Shown here piece by piece: positions 45,240 through 56,216 of a stretch of 64,000 bases of DNA. This DNA is from Isoetes taiwanensis (lineage: Eukaryota; Streptophyta; Lycopodiopsida; Isoetales; Isoetaceae), in NCBI GenBank assembly GCA_021234155.1, contig JAJEKV010000034.1:870001-934000 (forward strand), read 5' to 3'. The notes under the pieces were generated by a model. That model did no database searches. It was not told the origin of the DNA and saw only the letters and a program-made list of their open reading frames with translations. The first letter of the stretch is position 1. Every line of letters begins with the position of its first letter. Made by a program: the position numbers and the translations under genes.

Positions 45240-46418
45240 AAATGTTGCGACTGGAGTTTTGGATTTTAAACAATATTGCACATAAACACATGCTCCCCAA
45301 AAAAAAAAACCCCAAAAAAAATTCAATTCTAGATCATTCATGCCTTGAGGTTTAAGTTTTTATACCATAAGCTGATCTTCACCACAATACAATCTGACAT
45401 TTGAGTTTATAGTCCACATAATATAATGGCTCGTCCCTGCCCAGAATGACGATCCGATGGCTCGGATCGATGCGATTTGTAACAATGTTTAGAATACGTT
45501 TGCAAATAGTTTTACAAGTTTTTTGTTCAAAACTCTATTCAAAAATAGAGTTTTTTTTTTTTTTTTTTTCGTGGGGAACCATTGAAAGTTTTAATCTGAA
45601 ATAGATGTCTTTTTTTGGCATCGCCATTGCCAAAACATGGTTCAGAAAAGCATTCACGCAGGAAAAGCCTTAGTTTGCAGATCTGTAAGCTTCGGGAAGG
45701 CAGATTCAACAAACCGGCAAGCAGGCTGGTCAGAGGTGCCAGGGCGCAGCGTAGCGAATTAAGGATCCAATATTCGGCCTCAACTCTTCGTGCTTTTATT
45801 TTTTTTTCTTATTGGAGCATGATATGTATCTTATTCTTTAATCTGTAATGGACCTCATCGGAACCCACATGCAGAGCTCAAATAGATGATTCTTAGCAGG
45901 GCCAAGCTTGAATGGTTCATCTGCTAAAACTAATTCTAATTCCAGTTCCTTCTTTTTGTTTCCAATTTTGGATTTAAGGCAAAGAGGTGGCAGATACGAA
46001 GCTGGGTTTACACACTGGTTCTCATCAAGGAGTAACAGCAAACTCCATAGACCTGTTTTTATAGTGAGATCCATTCCCAATACCATAGACAAAATAGTAA
46101 GTTTTTTTCTGCTTCACACATACTTGAACCTGGAGATCCACACTAGAGTGGTGTCTCATATCTTAGCCACTTCTATTGGGCCACATAAGCAAATAATGAT
46201 TTTCTACTTTCAAAATAAGACATGTCCCATTTACGTTTGGATAAGTTCATTTCCTTCTTTTAAGGGGAATGAAGTCTTATTTTATACGGGGGGATTTCCC
46301 CCTGTATAAAATAAGACAGTGTCACATATGTTAAAAATATTATTAAAATAGGACATGTCTTATTTTTTTGGGTTTTCCACTACCATTTTGATGGTGTATT
46401 ATTTTATGACACCTTATA
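45240..46418. repeat. Diverged ~1.1-kb direct duplication, left copy
   Basis: Aligns with 46980-48070. Shared anchors are 'TATTGCACATAAACAC', 'GGCAAAGAGGTGGC', 'GATCCATTCCCAATACCA', 'TTGGGCCACATAA', 'CCCATTTACGTTTGGA', 'CACATATGTTAAAAAT' and 'TTTGGGTTTTCCAC'. A 22-base T-run lies at ~45550. Short ORFs (45615-45848, 45908-46309) are not conserved between copies. Confidence 0.75.
46274..46317. repeat. Hairpin GTCTTATTTTATAC...GTATAAAATAAGAC
   Basis: About 19-bp stem with G5/C5 at the apex and one bulged base. The right duplication copy has only a degraded version (~47911-47952). No known function. Confidence 0.85.
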
Positions 46419-46421
46419 GTC

Positions 46422-46921
46422 ACACATAACAACCATCATTAACAACCAACACATAACTACCATTGACATTAATTAACACAACCATTGGGTCCAACATATT
46501 TAAATTAAAATCCCCCTTAAACCCCCTTTGGTTTGGGTGCATATTCACACGGGGGGTGACTCTGGGCAACGAGAGCTATTGGATAGGCATATTCACCCCT
46601 TATTCCTTAATCTACACCGCATATTTTTTTCCTCGCTTGTGGGGTATGCAAGTACAAAATTTGCTATATTGTATAACACGATTCCAACAAAAATACTATA
46701 AGATTTCAAATTTAATACTATATGGTGTTGATTTTGTATTTAAAAATACAATTATGAGGGCTCTAGTTATGTCTTTGGATATACGTTACCCATGTATAAT
46801 ATGCACCCAAACCAAAACCCCATTTAAGGGGATTTTAATTTAAATATGTTGGACCCAATGGTTGTGTTAATTAATGTCAATGGTAGTTATGTATTGGTTG
46901 TTAATGATGGTTGTTATGTGT
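46422..46921. mobile_element. ~500-bp element with ~120-bp terminal inverted repeats
   Basis: The left arm (46422-46545) and the reverse complement of the right arm (46798-46921) are nearly identical: 'ACACATAACAACCATCATTA' at the tip, then 'ACACAACCATTGGGTCCAAC', ending 'TTTGGTTTGGGTGCATATT'. The ~250-bp centre has no transposase. Size and long inverted repeats fit a MITE or mini-foldback element. It lies exactly between the two copies of the 1.1-kb duplication. No clear target duplication. Confidence 0.8.
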
Positions 46922-46979
46922 TGGTTGTTATGTGTTGGGGATTTATTTTTATATGTTGGATGTTAATGGTTTGTGTTGC

Positions 46980-48070
46980 AAAAAATTTTTAAACCCTATT
47001 GCACATAAACACAGGGATGTCCCTCCCCCCAAAAATTTTAGAATTCAAACCGTAAAAAACTAGAATTCATTTGAGGCTTTCATCACCAGTAGCTTTTGAA
47101 TTTCATCACAATAAAACAAATAGAACATAAGTAAAAAATATAATGTTACCATAAAGATAGAGCGAATTGATCCCATTATTCCGAAAGTCATAAAGTTTGC
47201 AACACCCATACACAAACATTTTTCAACTAGAATTTAACAAAATTTGGCCTCCATGGATTTTTGTGGTGAGAAACCAAAGTGGGAAAGCGTTTAATTGTTA
47301 GCACAAGGATCTAGAAGCCTTGGAATTTGCTTAATAACCGCCTCAAAATCTAAAAAAAAGCCTGCATGGTAATTTTTGCAAGCTTCATTTGGAATGAGCC
47401 ATAAAACAATATCCAATAGCACAATCCTCAGATAATCACCGGTAGGATGTGAAAGCCTACCAAACCCAACCGAAAATTGCTTTTTTAACATAGATAACTT
47501 AACCAAACATATACATATCATACATCGTCAAAAAAGATCTCTCTTAGCGAAGAGCTTTCCAACGCTTGAATAAAAATCATCTCAAACTAATTCTAATCAA
47601 AAGCTTCTTTTTGATTCCAGAAATTTTGTTTAAGGCAAAGAGGTGGCGACTACATGCGGTTTACTTCAAGCCCTCACAAAAAGAGGGCTTTTGTTCCATA
47701 GAGCCATTTTTTGTTGATCCATTCCCAATACCACACGACAAAAAAGTACTTTTTTTGTGAGCCATTGGCCGAACACCATTATCCACCACACGCACAAAAA
47801 GCGGGCTTTTGTTGTGGAGCCATTGGGCCACATAACCATTATGCACCACACGCAAAAAAAGACATTTCCCATTTACGTTTGGAGCCACGGTTTCCTTCTT
47901 TTATGAAAAAAGTCTTATTTTATCAACGGCTCCCCCGGTAAAAAATAAAGACGATCACATATGTTAAAAATCCATTTGAATACATCACGGATCATGTCTT
48001 ATTTTTGGGTTTTCCACACACCAAGTTGAAACCCCCATATTTTATTACACCTTATATTGGGAAAAACAAC
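46980..48070. repeat. Diverged ~1.1-kb direct duplication, right copy
   Basis: Partner of 45240-46418. It additionally carries an internal repetition of 'CACAAAAAG.GGGCTTTTGTT' (47677 and 47790) that is not in the left copy. Confidence 0.75.
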
Positions 48071-48496
48071 TTCAATTCTATGTGTCATATTTCTTGATTT
48101 GGAGTCATAAAGGTGTCATATTTCAATGCGACAGTCTTATTTTATGACTATAGTAGAAAATCACCCTGAACTGATTGGAGTGGCGTAGCCACCACATTTT
48201 GGCCTTGTACAAACATACTATTTTGCAAATTTGCACCAACCTATTGTCCAACGTTCTCAAAAATGAAATCAATAACAATGTGGAGACTCAGGATACATAG
48301 TGCGACTCTAGGATCTTATCCCTGGGATCTGAACTCAAGACATAGCTAATAGTAGTGTCTCTAGGAACATAGCTGTTGTAATAGTAGTGTCTGAACTCAA
48401 GACATAACTTACCACTACACCAAAAGGCATGCCTTGTTTTTGTTATTCTCTCATATGTGCTGAGCTCCAAATCCATTAGATGTGAATGCTGGGTTC

Positions 48497-48566
48497 ATGC
48501 AATAGGAGCTTGGGAACAAGACGGACTGTTTATGCAATAGGAGCTTGGGAACAAGACGGACTGTTT
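48497..48566. repeat. 35-bp tandem duplication
   Basis: Two perfect adjacent 35-bp copies starting ATGCAATAGGAGCTTGGG, 250 bp upstream of the PPR reading frame. A related partial repeat of 'GAACTCAAGACATA' lies at 48328-48404. Confidence 0.95.
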
Positions 48567-48815
48567 TGATAGACCGACCATGGTGTATCATGGTTATGGG
48601 ACTATGGCGATCCAGTTGCCGCCTCTTTCCTATCATAAGGTTCTATCTGCCATTTCACTCGCTCAGGTATGTTACACAGGATTAAGTTATAAATATGCCA
48701 TATATAAGGGTCTAACACTATCAGGATTTCCCAAGGAACCAGCAAACCCACCTCGTTGGATGAGTCTGCTGATGGCCTGGAGCTTCAATATGTATCCAGA
48801 GACCTGGCCTACATC

Positions 48816-50705
48816 ATGGTATGTGAATCCACTAAACAACACGATTTGAAACATGGTCGGCGCATGCAGACATTGATGATCTACAATGGATTGAGTTCAG
48901 TTGCCATTATAGCTGATCGCTTCATTCATTTGTTTGCTTCTCATGGGTTATATATAGAGGCCAATGAAGCATTTACCAGCATTTTACAACCAACTCTTTA
49001 TACATTGAATGCAATTATCAATGCCCATGTCAAGCTTGGTGAAGGTGAGCTCGTACTTAGTTTGTTTCAAAACATGCAGCATTCCGCTTTGAAACCGGAC
49101 AAATTCACATTTCCAAGTGCCTTGAAAGCATGTGGATTTCTAGGTTCTGTAGAGCAGGGCAGGTATATTCATGAACATATCATTTCTAATGAAATTCAGA
49201 TTGATGTTGTAGTGGGGAGTACCCTTGTTGACATGTATGTTAAATGTCGAAGCTTAGAAGAGGCGATGACAACATTCGATGGATTGCCTCAAAAAAATGT
49301 GGTGTCTTGGACCTCCATCATTTCAGGATATGCTCAGCATAGTATTAGTGCAAGCTCCCGTGCTGTAGTACTCTTTGAGAAAATGCTGCAACATGGTGTA
49401 AAACCAGATAAAGTTATATTTCTGAGCATTATAAAAGCATGTAACAGCCTGAAATTCCTGGAACAAGGTAGATTTGTGCATGAGCTCCTTATCACGTGTG
49501 GTCTTCATTCTGAACTTATGATATCAAGTGCTCTTGTTGATATGTATGCCAAATGTGCAAGCTGTGATGAAGCACATGTAGCTTTTTTTAGATCACCAAC
49601 CGAAGATGCGACATTGTGGAGCACAATGATTGCAGCATATGCACAGCATGGGGATAATCAGCGCGCATTAGAATGTTTTGAGCAAATGCAACGACGAGGA
49701 ATAAAGCCTAATAAACTAACATTTTTAAGAATCTTAAAAGCATGTGGGAGTATAGGTTCCATAATGGAGGGAAGGCGTATTCATGAACGTATAATTAAAA
49801 ATGGACTCCAAAATGATGCTGCTATAGCAAGTACTCTCGTTGACATGTATGCGAAATCTGCTAGCTTGGAAGAAGCACAAATGGTCTTTGACAGGTTACA
49901 AGATCAAGATGTTGTGTCATGGGGAGTAATGATTGCAGGTTATGCATACCTTGAGAAAGGTGCCCATGCTATAGCTTGTTTTGAAGGCATGCAGTATGAG
50001 GGTGTGAAGCCAGACAAGGTGACATTTTTGAGCATCTTGAAGGCATGTGGGGCTGTAGGTGCCATACAGAATGGCAGATACATTCATCATCAGATTATTG
50101 AGAATGCACTTCAATGTGATATTGTCATAGGCAATACACTTGTTGATATGTATGCTAAATGTGGGAATTTAGAGGAGGCACATGAACTTTTTTGCAAGCT
50201 GCAAAATCAAGATGTGGTGTCCTGGGATGCAATGATCACTGGATATGCATTACGTGGCGAGGCTGGACTAGCAGTGCAGTGTTTTGAAGACATGAAAATT
50301 TTTGGCATTTCACCACATGATATAGCATTTAGTGGCATCCTTATAGCATTTAGTAGATCTGGCTTTCTGGAAGAGGCTATTATGTATTTTTCAAACGCAA
50401 CACCAATCCATAGCATCAAACCTACACTAAACCATGTTTCCTGCATTGTAGATCTCTTGGGGCGTTGTGGGCACTTGTATGAAGCAGAGGCATTGCTTAA
50501 ATGTGTGGCACAACGGGATGCTTGTCTTTGGACAATTCTACTTAGTTCTTGCAGCACATACTGCAATATAGAGATTGGAAGACGCTGTTTTGAATCAATT
50601 GTTCACGTCGACCCCAGTTATGGTCCGGCGTATGTTCTTATGTCAAACATTTATGCTGTTGCCTATCAAGTAGAAAGTGTTCAGCAATGTGCATCCATCA
50701 AATAG
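48816..50705 (+). CDS. PPR protein (PLS class, truncated E-type tail)
   Basis: A 629-residue pentatricopeptide-repeat protein. Such proteins bind organellar RNA, one base per repeat, and act in chloroplast or mitochondrial editing, splicing or stability. Repeats cover almost the whole length: 'SVEQGRYIHEHIISN', 'VGSTLVDMYVKCRSLEEA', 'NVVSWTSIISGYAQH', 'GVKPDKVIFLSIIKACNS', continuing to 'DVVSWDAMITGYALRGEAG'. The end, 'GRCGHLYEAEALLKC' and 'AYVLMSNIYA', is the start of the E region, then a TAG. The usual rest of E/E+ and any DYW deaminase are missing. The start was set at the first in-frame ATG (48816), but the frame is open back to 48708 and starts inside the first repeat without a targeting peptide, so an upstream exon may exist. 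The frame is intact, so it may be functional or recently dead. Confidence 0.85.
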   Translation: MVCESTKQHDLKHGRRMQTLMIYNGLSSVAIIADRFIHLFASHGLYIEANEAFTSILQPTLYTLNAIINAHVKLGEGELVLSLFQNMQHSALKPDKFTFPSALKACGFLGSVEQGRYIHEHIISNEIQIDVVVGSTLVDMYVKCRSLEEAMTTFDGLPQKNVVSWTSIISGYAQHSISASSRAVVLFEKMLQHGVKPDKVIFLSIIKACNSLKFLEQGRFVHELLITCGLHSELMISSALVDMYAKCASCDEAHVAFFRSPTEDATLWSTMIAAYAQHGDNQRALECFEQMQRRGIKPNKLTFLRILKACGSIGSIMEGRRIHERIIKNGLQNDAAIASTLVDMYAKSASLEEAQMVFDRLQDQDVVSWGVMIAGYAYLEKGAHAIACFEGMQYEGVKPDKVTFLSILKACGAVGAIQNGRYIHHQIIENALQCDIVIGNTLVDMYAKCGNLEEAHELFCKLQNQDVVSWDAMITGYALRGEAGLAVQCFEDMKIFGISPHDIAFSGILIAFSRSGFLEEAIMYFSNATPIHSIKPTLNHVSCIVDLLGRCGHLYEAEALLKCVAQRDACLWTILLSSCSTYCNIEIGRRCFESIVHVDPSYGPAYVLMSNIYAVAYQVESVQQCASIK

Positions 50706-52150
50706 GAGGATGTGCTTGCACAAAGTTTTTTCATATGTTCATTACGACAGAGTTTATATTCTTTAGAAAGGTTTGGCAATACTTCCAGTGCCTATCAACA
50801 ACCCCAATTCATGCGGTTTCCATGGTAATGTAAAATGGAGTGGTGACGTGCACCCCAGGGATCCTCTTATGCACTAACTAGTTCTCACATTCCAGAATGT
50901 TAAGGCCATTGACAGGCTATAAGTTGTCTGAAGCCGACATATTAAAGCCACTAAGGCTGCTGATAGCTTTTAGTGTGTTCCTACCCAATAAGCATGCTAG
51001 CCTCTAGAACTATGTTCACTTCAAGAAAATTTTTTTCTGCTTTGGTTTGGTTTTACCTCTTGTCCTCAAACAGAACATTATCACAGGAAGGGGAACTCAA
51101 ACTCTGGAGGATTGGATTGGTCAGAATGAGCTTTTATCACTTTAAAAGCTACTAAAACTTTGGATGGATTGGTCGGAATGAGCTTTTATCACTTTAAAAG
51201 CTAATTGCAGTGTGACATATTTTAGCATTTCAAAATATTTGTTGTGCAGTTGCACTGTATATACCTGAGATGCCTTGTTAAAGAAGCTTCTTGAGGAACG
51301 AGTTATTGCGCAAGGAGCAGGCTTTTCATAGGAAGTGATGAAAGTAGAAGGCTAGCCCTGGAGTTTTGGATGGGCATTGTGTGTTTCCAGAGTTTTGGAG
51401 CATCATGTCTTGTTGTAAATTTTATTTCAATTGTGGTGTGGACAAGCTTTTAAGATACTTGCAATGGCAATGAGGTAGTGTGTTTGCAAACTACTGTTCA
51501 GCTAAGTCGCGCCACAATCAAACAACAATCACATCGTGCCATGTGGCACCTTTATTTTCTTGGAATATTAATAAAAAAAAAACTAGCAAAAACGCCAACA
51601 GGAGGCTTGGGTAGTTTTAGGCTTAGATTCAGTTTGGGCAGTAGTTTTACATTCGGTTCGATTAGACATTGTTTTATCTTTTTGATAAAACAACATTGTT
51701 GTTCTAAGTTAGAGATACTGAATTCTCTGTCTATTCTAAAAAACAACTACTAGGTTGAAGCTCGAATGGAAGAGGTGATCTTTGATCACCTGCATGCAAC
51801 TGCTTTTCAACATTGTCCATTGGGGCACACAATTTCAGGTCAGGTCCAGCTGATAACATTCAGGAGATTACAAAGCAAGACCTGCAAACATACATTGCAC
51901 CCATTACCAACTTTGTATGGCCTCGAGTTACCAGCCAAAAGTGCATCACCCACATTAACCAACATAGAAATCATGGAGAAATTTGCTCTTATTCAAAAAT
52001 TTCCCATGCAACCTGCCTCTTTTCCATCTGGTCTAAGGCTACGCCACATCTCATTCAATGCGTAAAGTTTGGTTGTTTATAAAAGGCCAACAATCAGTTG
52101 TCTGAAGATGAGATCCCAATGAATGCGTAGTGCACTTCAGACTGGAAAGT
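50706..52150. other. No gene; small repeats and a hairpin
   Basis: 'ggattggtcagaatgagcttttatcactttaaaagct' is duplicated at ~51111 and ~51167. A perfect hairpin TTGTTTTATC-TTTTT-GATAAAACAA lies at 51669-51693. Short ORFs (51478-52082) have no recognisable domains. Confidence 0.5.
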
Positions 52151-52159
52151 CGATGTTGG

Positions 52160-55100
52160 AAGTCTATTGACTTAGAAGCATTGATCTTTGCTAGCATCAG
52201 ATATTCTGCTTGGCCAGGTCCACCATACTTTCCCATGATATGGCTCTTGGTTGAAATGGCATAACAAATAGTATATCCTCTGTCTCTGCAATCCATCTTA
52301 ATTGAGCAATTGACTTAATTGCACATCCATAATGCTCTATAATTGAAGTAACTCCATGCTCCAAGGTCATAGAGATGACGTGCTGAAATGCCTCATCCAC
52401 AAAGCCCGCGTGCTGGTTACAGGCTGAAAGAACAATAACAAAGCTGACTTCGTCTGGTTTTGTGCCCATTATCTGCATTCTTTGGATTATTTGAAGAACC
52501 TTGTTGGCATCCCCATTGTGACAGTATGATGCTAGTATAACATTCCATGCAATTGTATCCTGAAGGATCATTTGGTCAAATATTAGCTGGGCATCTCCAG
52601 AACTACCACACTTGCCATACATATTGACAAGAGCTATAGCCACAGCACGGTTCCTTTCCAATCCAAAACTTGCAATTTTCCTATGGATTTGCGTGCCTTC
52701 GTCCAGCATTACAAAATTAGCACAAGTGTTTAAGGCATTGACAAATGCTACTTCGTCCAGTACCAGTTCTTGGCATTGTATTTCTTGAAATAACAGAAGT
52801 TTTTTTTTTTTTTTTTGGAAGGACGACAAACTGTTATTCAATATTCCAGAAGTACACACATAGATGCAAAGACAGGAATAAAATCTCAGCAGACAAACTG
52901 AGTGCAGCCACCTGTCTATGCATAAGATAAGATAGCCAAATATTCCTCAAAAATCAAACGTTTTTGAAGAAGTTGGTCGACAGTAATTGATAAGCCTTTG
53001 AAGATATACATTCGCCTTCTTTTCCAAATAGACCACAACAACCAGCCTGAAGCTAAGTGGAAAACCTGTTGCTTCAAGCTATTCCAAGTGGAAGGATAAA
53101 TGGCGAGCAGCACCTGCTGGTTAGTCAAGACCACATGGAAGAGAGATAGTAACCATGACCAAACTGGCTGAACTTGGTCACATAGAAAAAAGCAGTGCTC
53201 GATATTCTCAACTTGCCGCTTACACAAAGGGATGAGTTTCAAATGCGGGATAAAACTTATGAACCAGCACATTAACCCGCAGACATCTGTGAAGGAGTTG
53301 CCACCATAAGGTAGAAACTTTGGGATGCAGCAATTTATTCCAGACCCAGGACCACATACGCTTCCACTGAGGAGGGGGAAATGCGGAGCTGCCAACCAGT
53401 CCGAGGGGGGACAATGTCAACATCAACCAGCTTTTGATATAATGAATGCACAAGACATTGTGCATTAACAATTTGGGGACCAGTCCAAATAGGCACATCA
53501 ACTGATTATGAAGGAGCGTCTGGCAGAATGCCAGCCAGCTTTTGCCACAGAGCTCTGTCCCATCAAGATAGCATAAGCTTAGTCTGAAAAGCATCCCAAG
53601 TCAACAAGTGTCCTGCCTCAACCAAGCACCAACTGTGAGAATACCAGCACGCCTCCAATGCCGCTGAGTCAATGGATGTACAGTAGCACACAAAGGCATG
53701 TGATTATCCAGAGGAATCCACCAACACAGAGAGTCTGCTTGTGGACGTACACTTGGATTAATCTTAAATAGCACACGAACTATCTCCCAAGAATCAAGCA
53801 GTCCCTTCAAGAAGGGGGAAGCATTCGGATATGGACAAAACTGATAAAAGAGACACCAAGGAAGAACTGCCCTAAGTGCCGGTTTCCCAAAAGGAATACA
53901 CTGCCGAAGTGCTTGCGCAACCAATCTCATTCCAGGCGAATGTATCATACCCACCAAGTAGAGACAAATGAACTTAGATATCATAATTTTACTCCGTAAG
54001 TAAAAGTCAATCATGCCTAGACCTCCAGCAAATTTTGGTTTGATATATGTGGACCAAGTGACCTTCACAACTACACCTGTCTCAGTACATGCCCAAATGA
54101 AGTTACGGACAATTGCGACAACCTCTTGAAACTTTGTTTGTGAGGCAAGCACAGCAGATGCCATATATACATGAGTGTTGCTGATGCCATATATACATGA
54201 GTGTTGCTGAGAACCTGCTTAGCAACTACTATCCGCCCTGCCAGAGAAAGCTTAGCTGTATTCCACCAAAAAAGATGCTTATGCAGGCCTTCCACTATAA
54301 CATCCCATGCATCTGAAGTAGAGATATGTATACCTACAGGAATGCCCAATGTGGCCTTCCCTTGAGAAAGCACTTTCCATGGATACTCGTAAACACAGGG
54401 AGGAACATCCACATCCAAAGTCCATAAAGCAGAGCACTTTAGCCACCCAACAAGAACCCCGGATGCCAGGGAGAAAGAGTCTAGCAAAAGCTTAGCATTC
54501 TGAAGATTATCATCCTCAGCCACTAGAAAGAGAAATGTATCATCGGCATACTGATTACACACTTCTTGAGAACATAAGATCTTCTTCACCTTGCTCATTT
54601 CTTATGCATGCTGCAATCATATGGCAGTCCAAGAGACAATATTAGTTTCACTCATGCGTTGCAACATCTGCAACATCCCGTACGCATCCACCAGGCTTGC
54701 AAACTTCCCATACATATCAATTAGGGCATTTCCAAAATCAAGATCAGACCTGAATCCATTTATCAATACATGCGCATGCATCATCTTGTCTTCCGATAAT
54801 GATTCTAAGCTCACACAAGCATTGAGTGTGATGTTGAACGTGCTTTTATCAGGAGTTATTTTGTGCAGTTTTAACTGTTGAAATAATTGCATAGCTTCTT
54901 TAGCATAAGCATGATAATCATACAAGGCGGCCATTGCATTCCATGAAATGACATCTAGCTCAGGCATTCTATTAAAATTTATCAAAGCATTTTTCACGCT
55001 CCCGCATTTGCTATACATATTAGATATATCAGTTCCTATAACCACATCTATCTCAAGACTGTAATGTATAATGATGGCATGCACAAAGAGTCCATACGCA

Positions 55101-55690
55101 AGAGATGGCAAATTAGCACATGCATCAAGAACACTCAGAATGTCACCTCATCAGATGCTAAATCTTCATCTTGGCTTAAACAGCTTCTTGGCTTTTTTGC
55201 TATGACCATTTCGAGGACATGTCCCGATAATTGTTGACCATGACACATCATTCCTATCTCCCATAGTATAGAACATTTCAAGTGCATCTTGCAAGCTTCC
55301 ACACTTACCGTACATATTGATCATGGCATTACCAAGATTAATATTAAAATCAATATCACTTCTTGCAACGAAGGCATGTACCCATCTGCCTTGGAATAAG
55401 TTTCTATTATTAGCACATGCACTAACAGTATTGACCAGAGTAATACCATCAGCCATGCCACCCAAGGATTACCGTTGAAAGAGTAGTAAAGCTTGCTAGC
55501 CATGGCAATTCTGCACATATGCTACAATGATAGCATTCCAGGAGACAATGCTGAATTCAGACATTATGTGAAAGTCAACCAGCACATCATCAGGACCTCC
55601 AGAATTGCCATATATGTTGACAAGCCCATTCCCCACAAAAACATCAATCTTATATTTTTTTAGCAAAAACAATTGCATGAACTAGCTTTG
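52160..55690 (-). pseudogene. PPR pseudogene interrupted by a LINE
   Basis: Minus-strand PPR frames appear in order: 55678-55496 ('VFVGNGLVNIYGNSGG', 'SIVSWNAIIVAYVQN'), 55465-55166 ('LGNAMINMYGKCGSLQDALE', 'DVSWSTIIGTC'), 55111-54600 ('MYSKCGSVKNALINF', 'NALIDMYGKFASLVDAYG', 'NIVSWTA'), then the LINE, then 52799-52197 ('FQEIQCQELVLDEVAFVNAL', 'IALVNMYGKCGSSGDAQLIF', 'DTIAWNVILASYCHNGDANK'). Small frame changes separate the blocks, and the tail stops after 'MPFQPRAISWESMVD'. Just before the LINE the reading can be followed as 'ACIRNEQGEEDLM', and it resumes with 'LFQEIQC', so the insertion hit the middle of a repeat. It is opposite in strand to the neighbouring PPR at 48.8-50.7 kb. Confidence 0.85.
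52800..54570 (-). mobile_element. 5'-truncated, frameshifted LINE inside the PPR pseudogene
   Basis: Starts at the reverse-transcriptase active site ('EVCNQYADDTFLFLVAEDD'), continues with 'LASGVLVGWLKCSALWTLD', 'HLFWWNTAKLSLAGRIVVAK', 'KFAGGLGMIDFYLRSKIMIS', then the zinc-binding RVT tail ('LLHPKVSTLWWQLLHRCLRV'). It ends with 17 A (52800-52816 as T) after GGAAGGACGA. The flanks share an imperfect 8-bp duplication, AACAGAAG (52792-52799) and AACATAAG (54571-54578). At least three frameshifts and a 26-bp tandem duplication (54157-54208) show age. It is related to, but distinct from, the LINE at 59950-63635. Confidence 0.85.
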
Positions 55691-55699
55691 CATGAGCCA

Positions 55700-56210
55700 T
55701 GCTTCTCGAAATAAGCAAGAATTCATTAATTAGAGAAATTTCATTTTCTCGTTTGACAACGAAATAGGTCGCGGTCATCTCACTCAAATTAAAAAATGGT
55801 TGTATGCAACCAGAATGAAGCGTTAATAATTAGTAAATCAGCTTGAAAAAATTACAATCGCTGAAAAATGCCTGTACAGATATAGCCTCTAGGTGTCATA
55901 ACATTAACTATGGGGTTCAAAAAGCGTCACTAGTATTCCCAAAGATCGCCATGACGATATTTGGACAAGAAGGCAAGGCAAAACATAAAGAGTTTACTGC
56001 TTGCGATTACGTAATATTGATCTTAAAAATAGGCAAATCTTGTCTACATAATCGTCATCGCGATCTTTTAGACAAATTTATTCATGCAAAGTAGACAGAC
56101 TTCATAATGTATGTATTGGCAAAGAAGTATAATTATAAAAAAAGTAAGTATAATTATTAAAAGACTTTACATATAGATTGACAGGATTAAACCATAACAT
56201 AATCGTGAAG
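55700..56210. other. No gene seen
   Basis: AT-rich. A short plus-strand ORF (55843-56094) has no recognisable features. Confidence 0.5.
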
Positions 56211-56216
56211 GCGCTT

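Noticed and set aside
51669-51693. Rho-independent-like terminator hairpin
   Set aside because: The stem-loop is perfect but bacterial terminators do not apply in this nuclear plant context.
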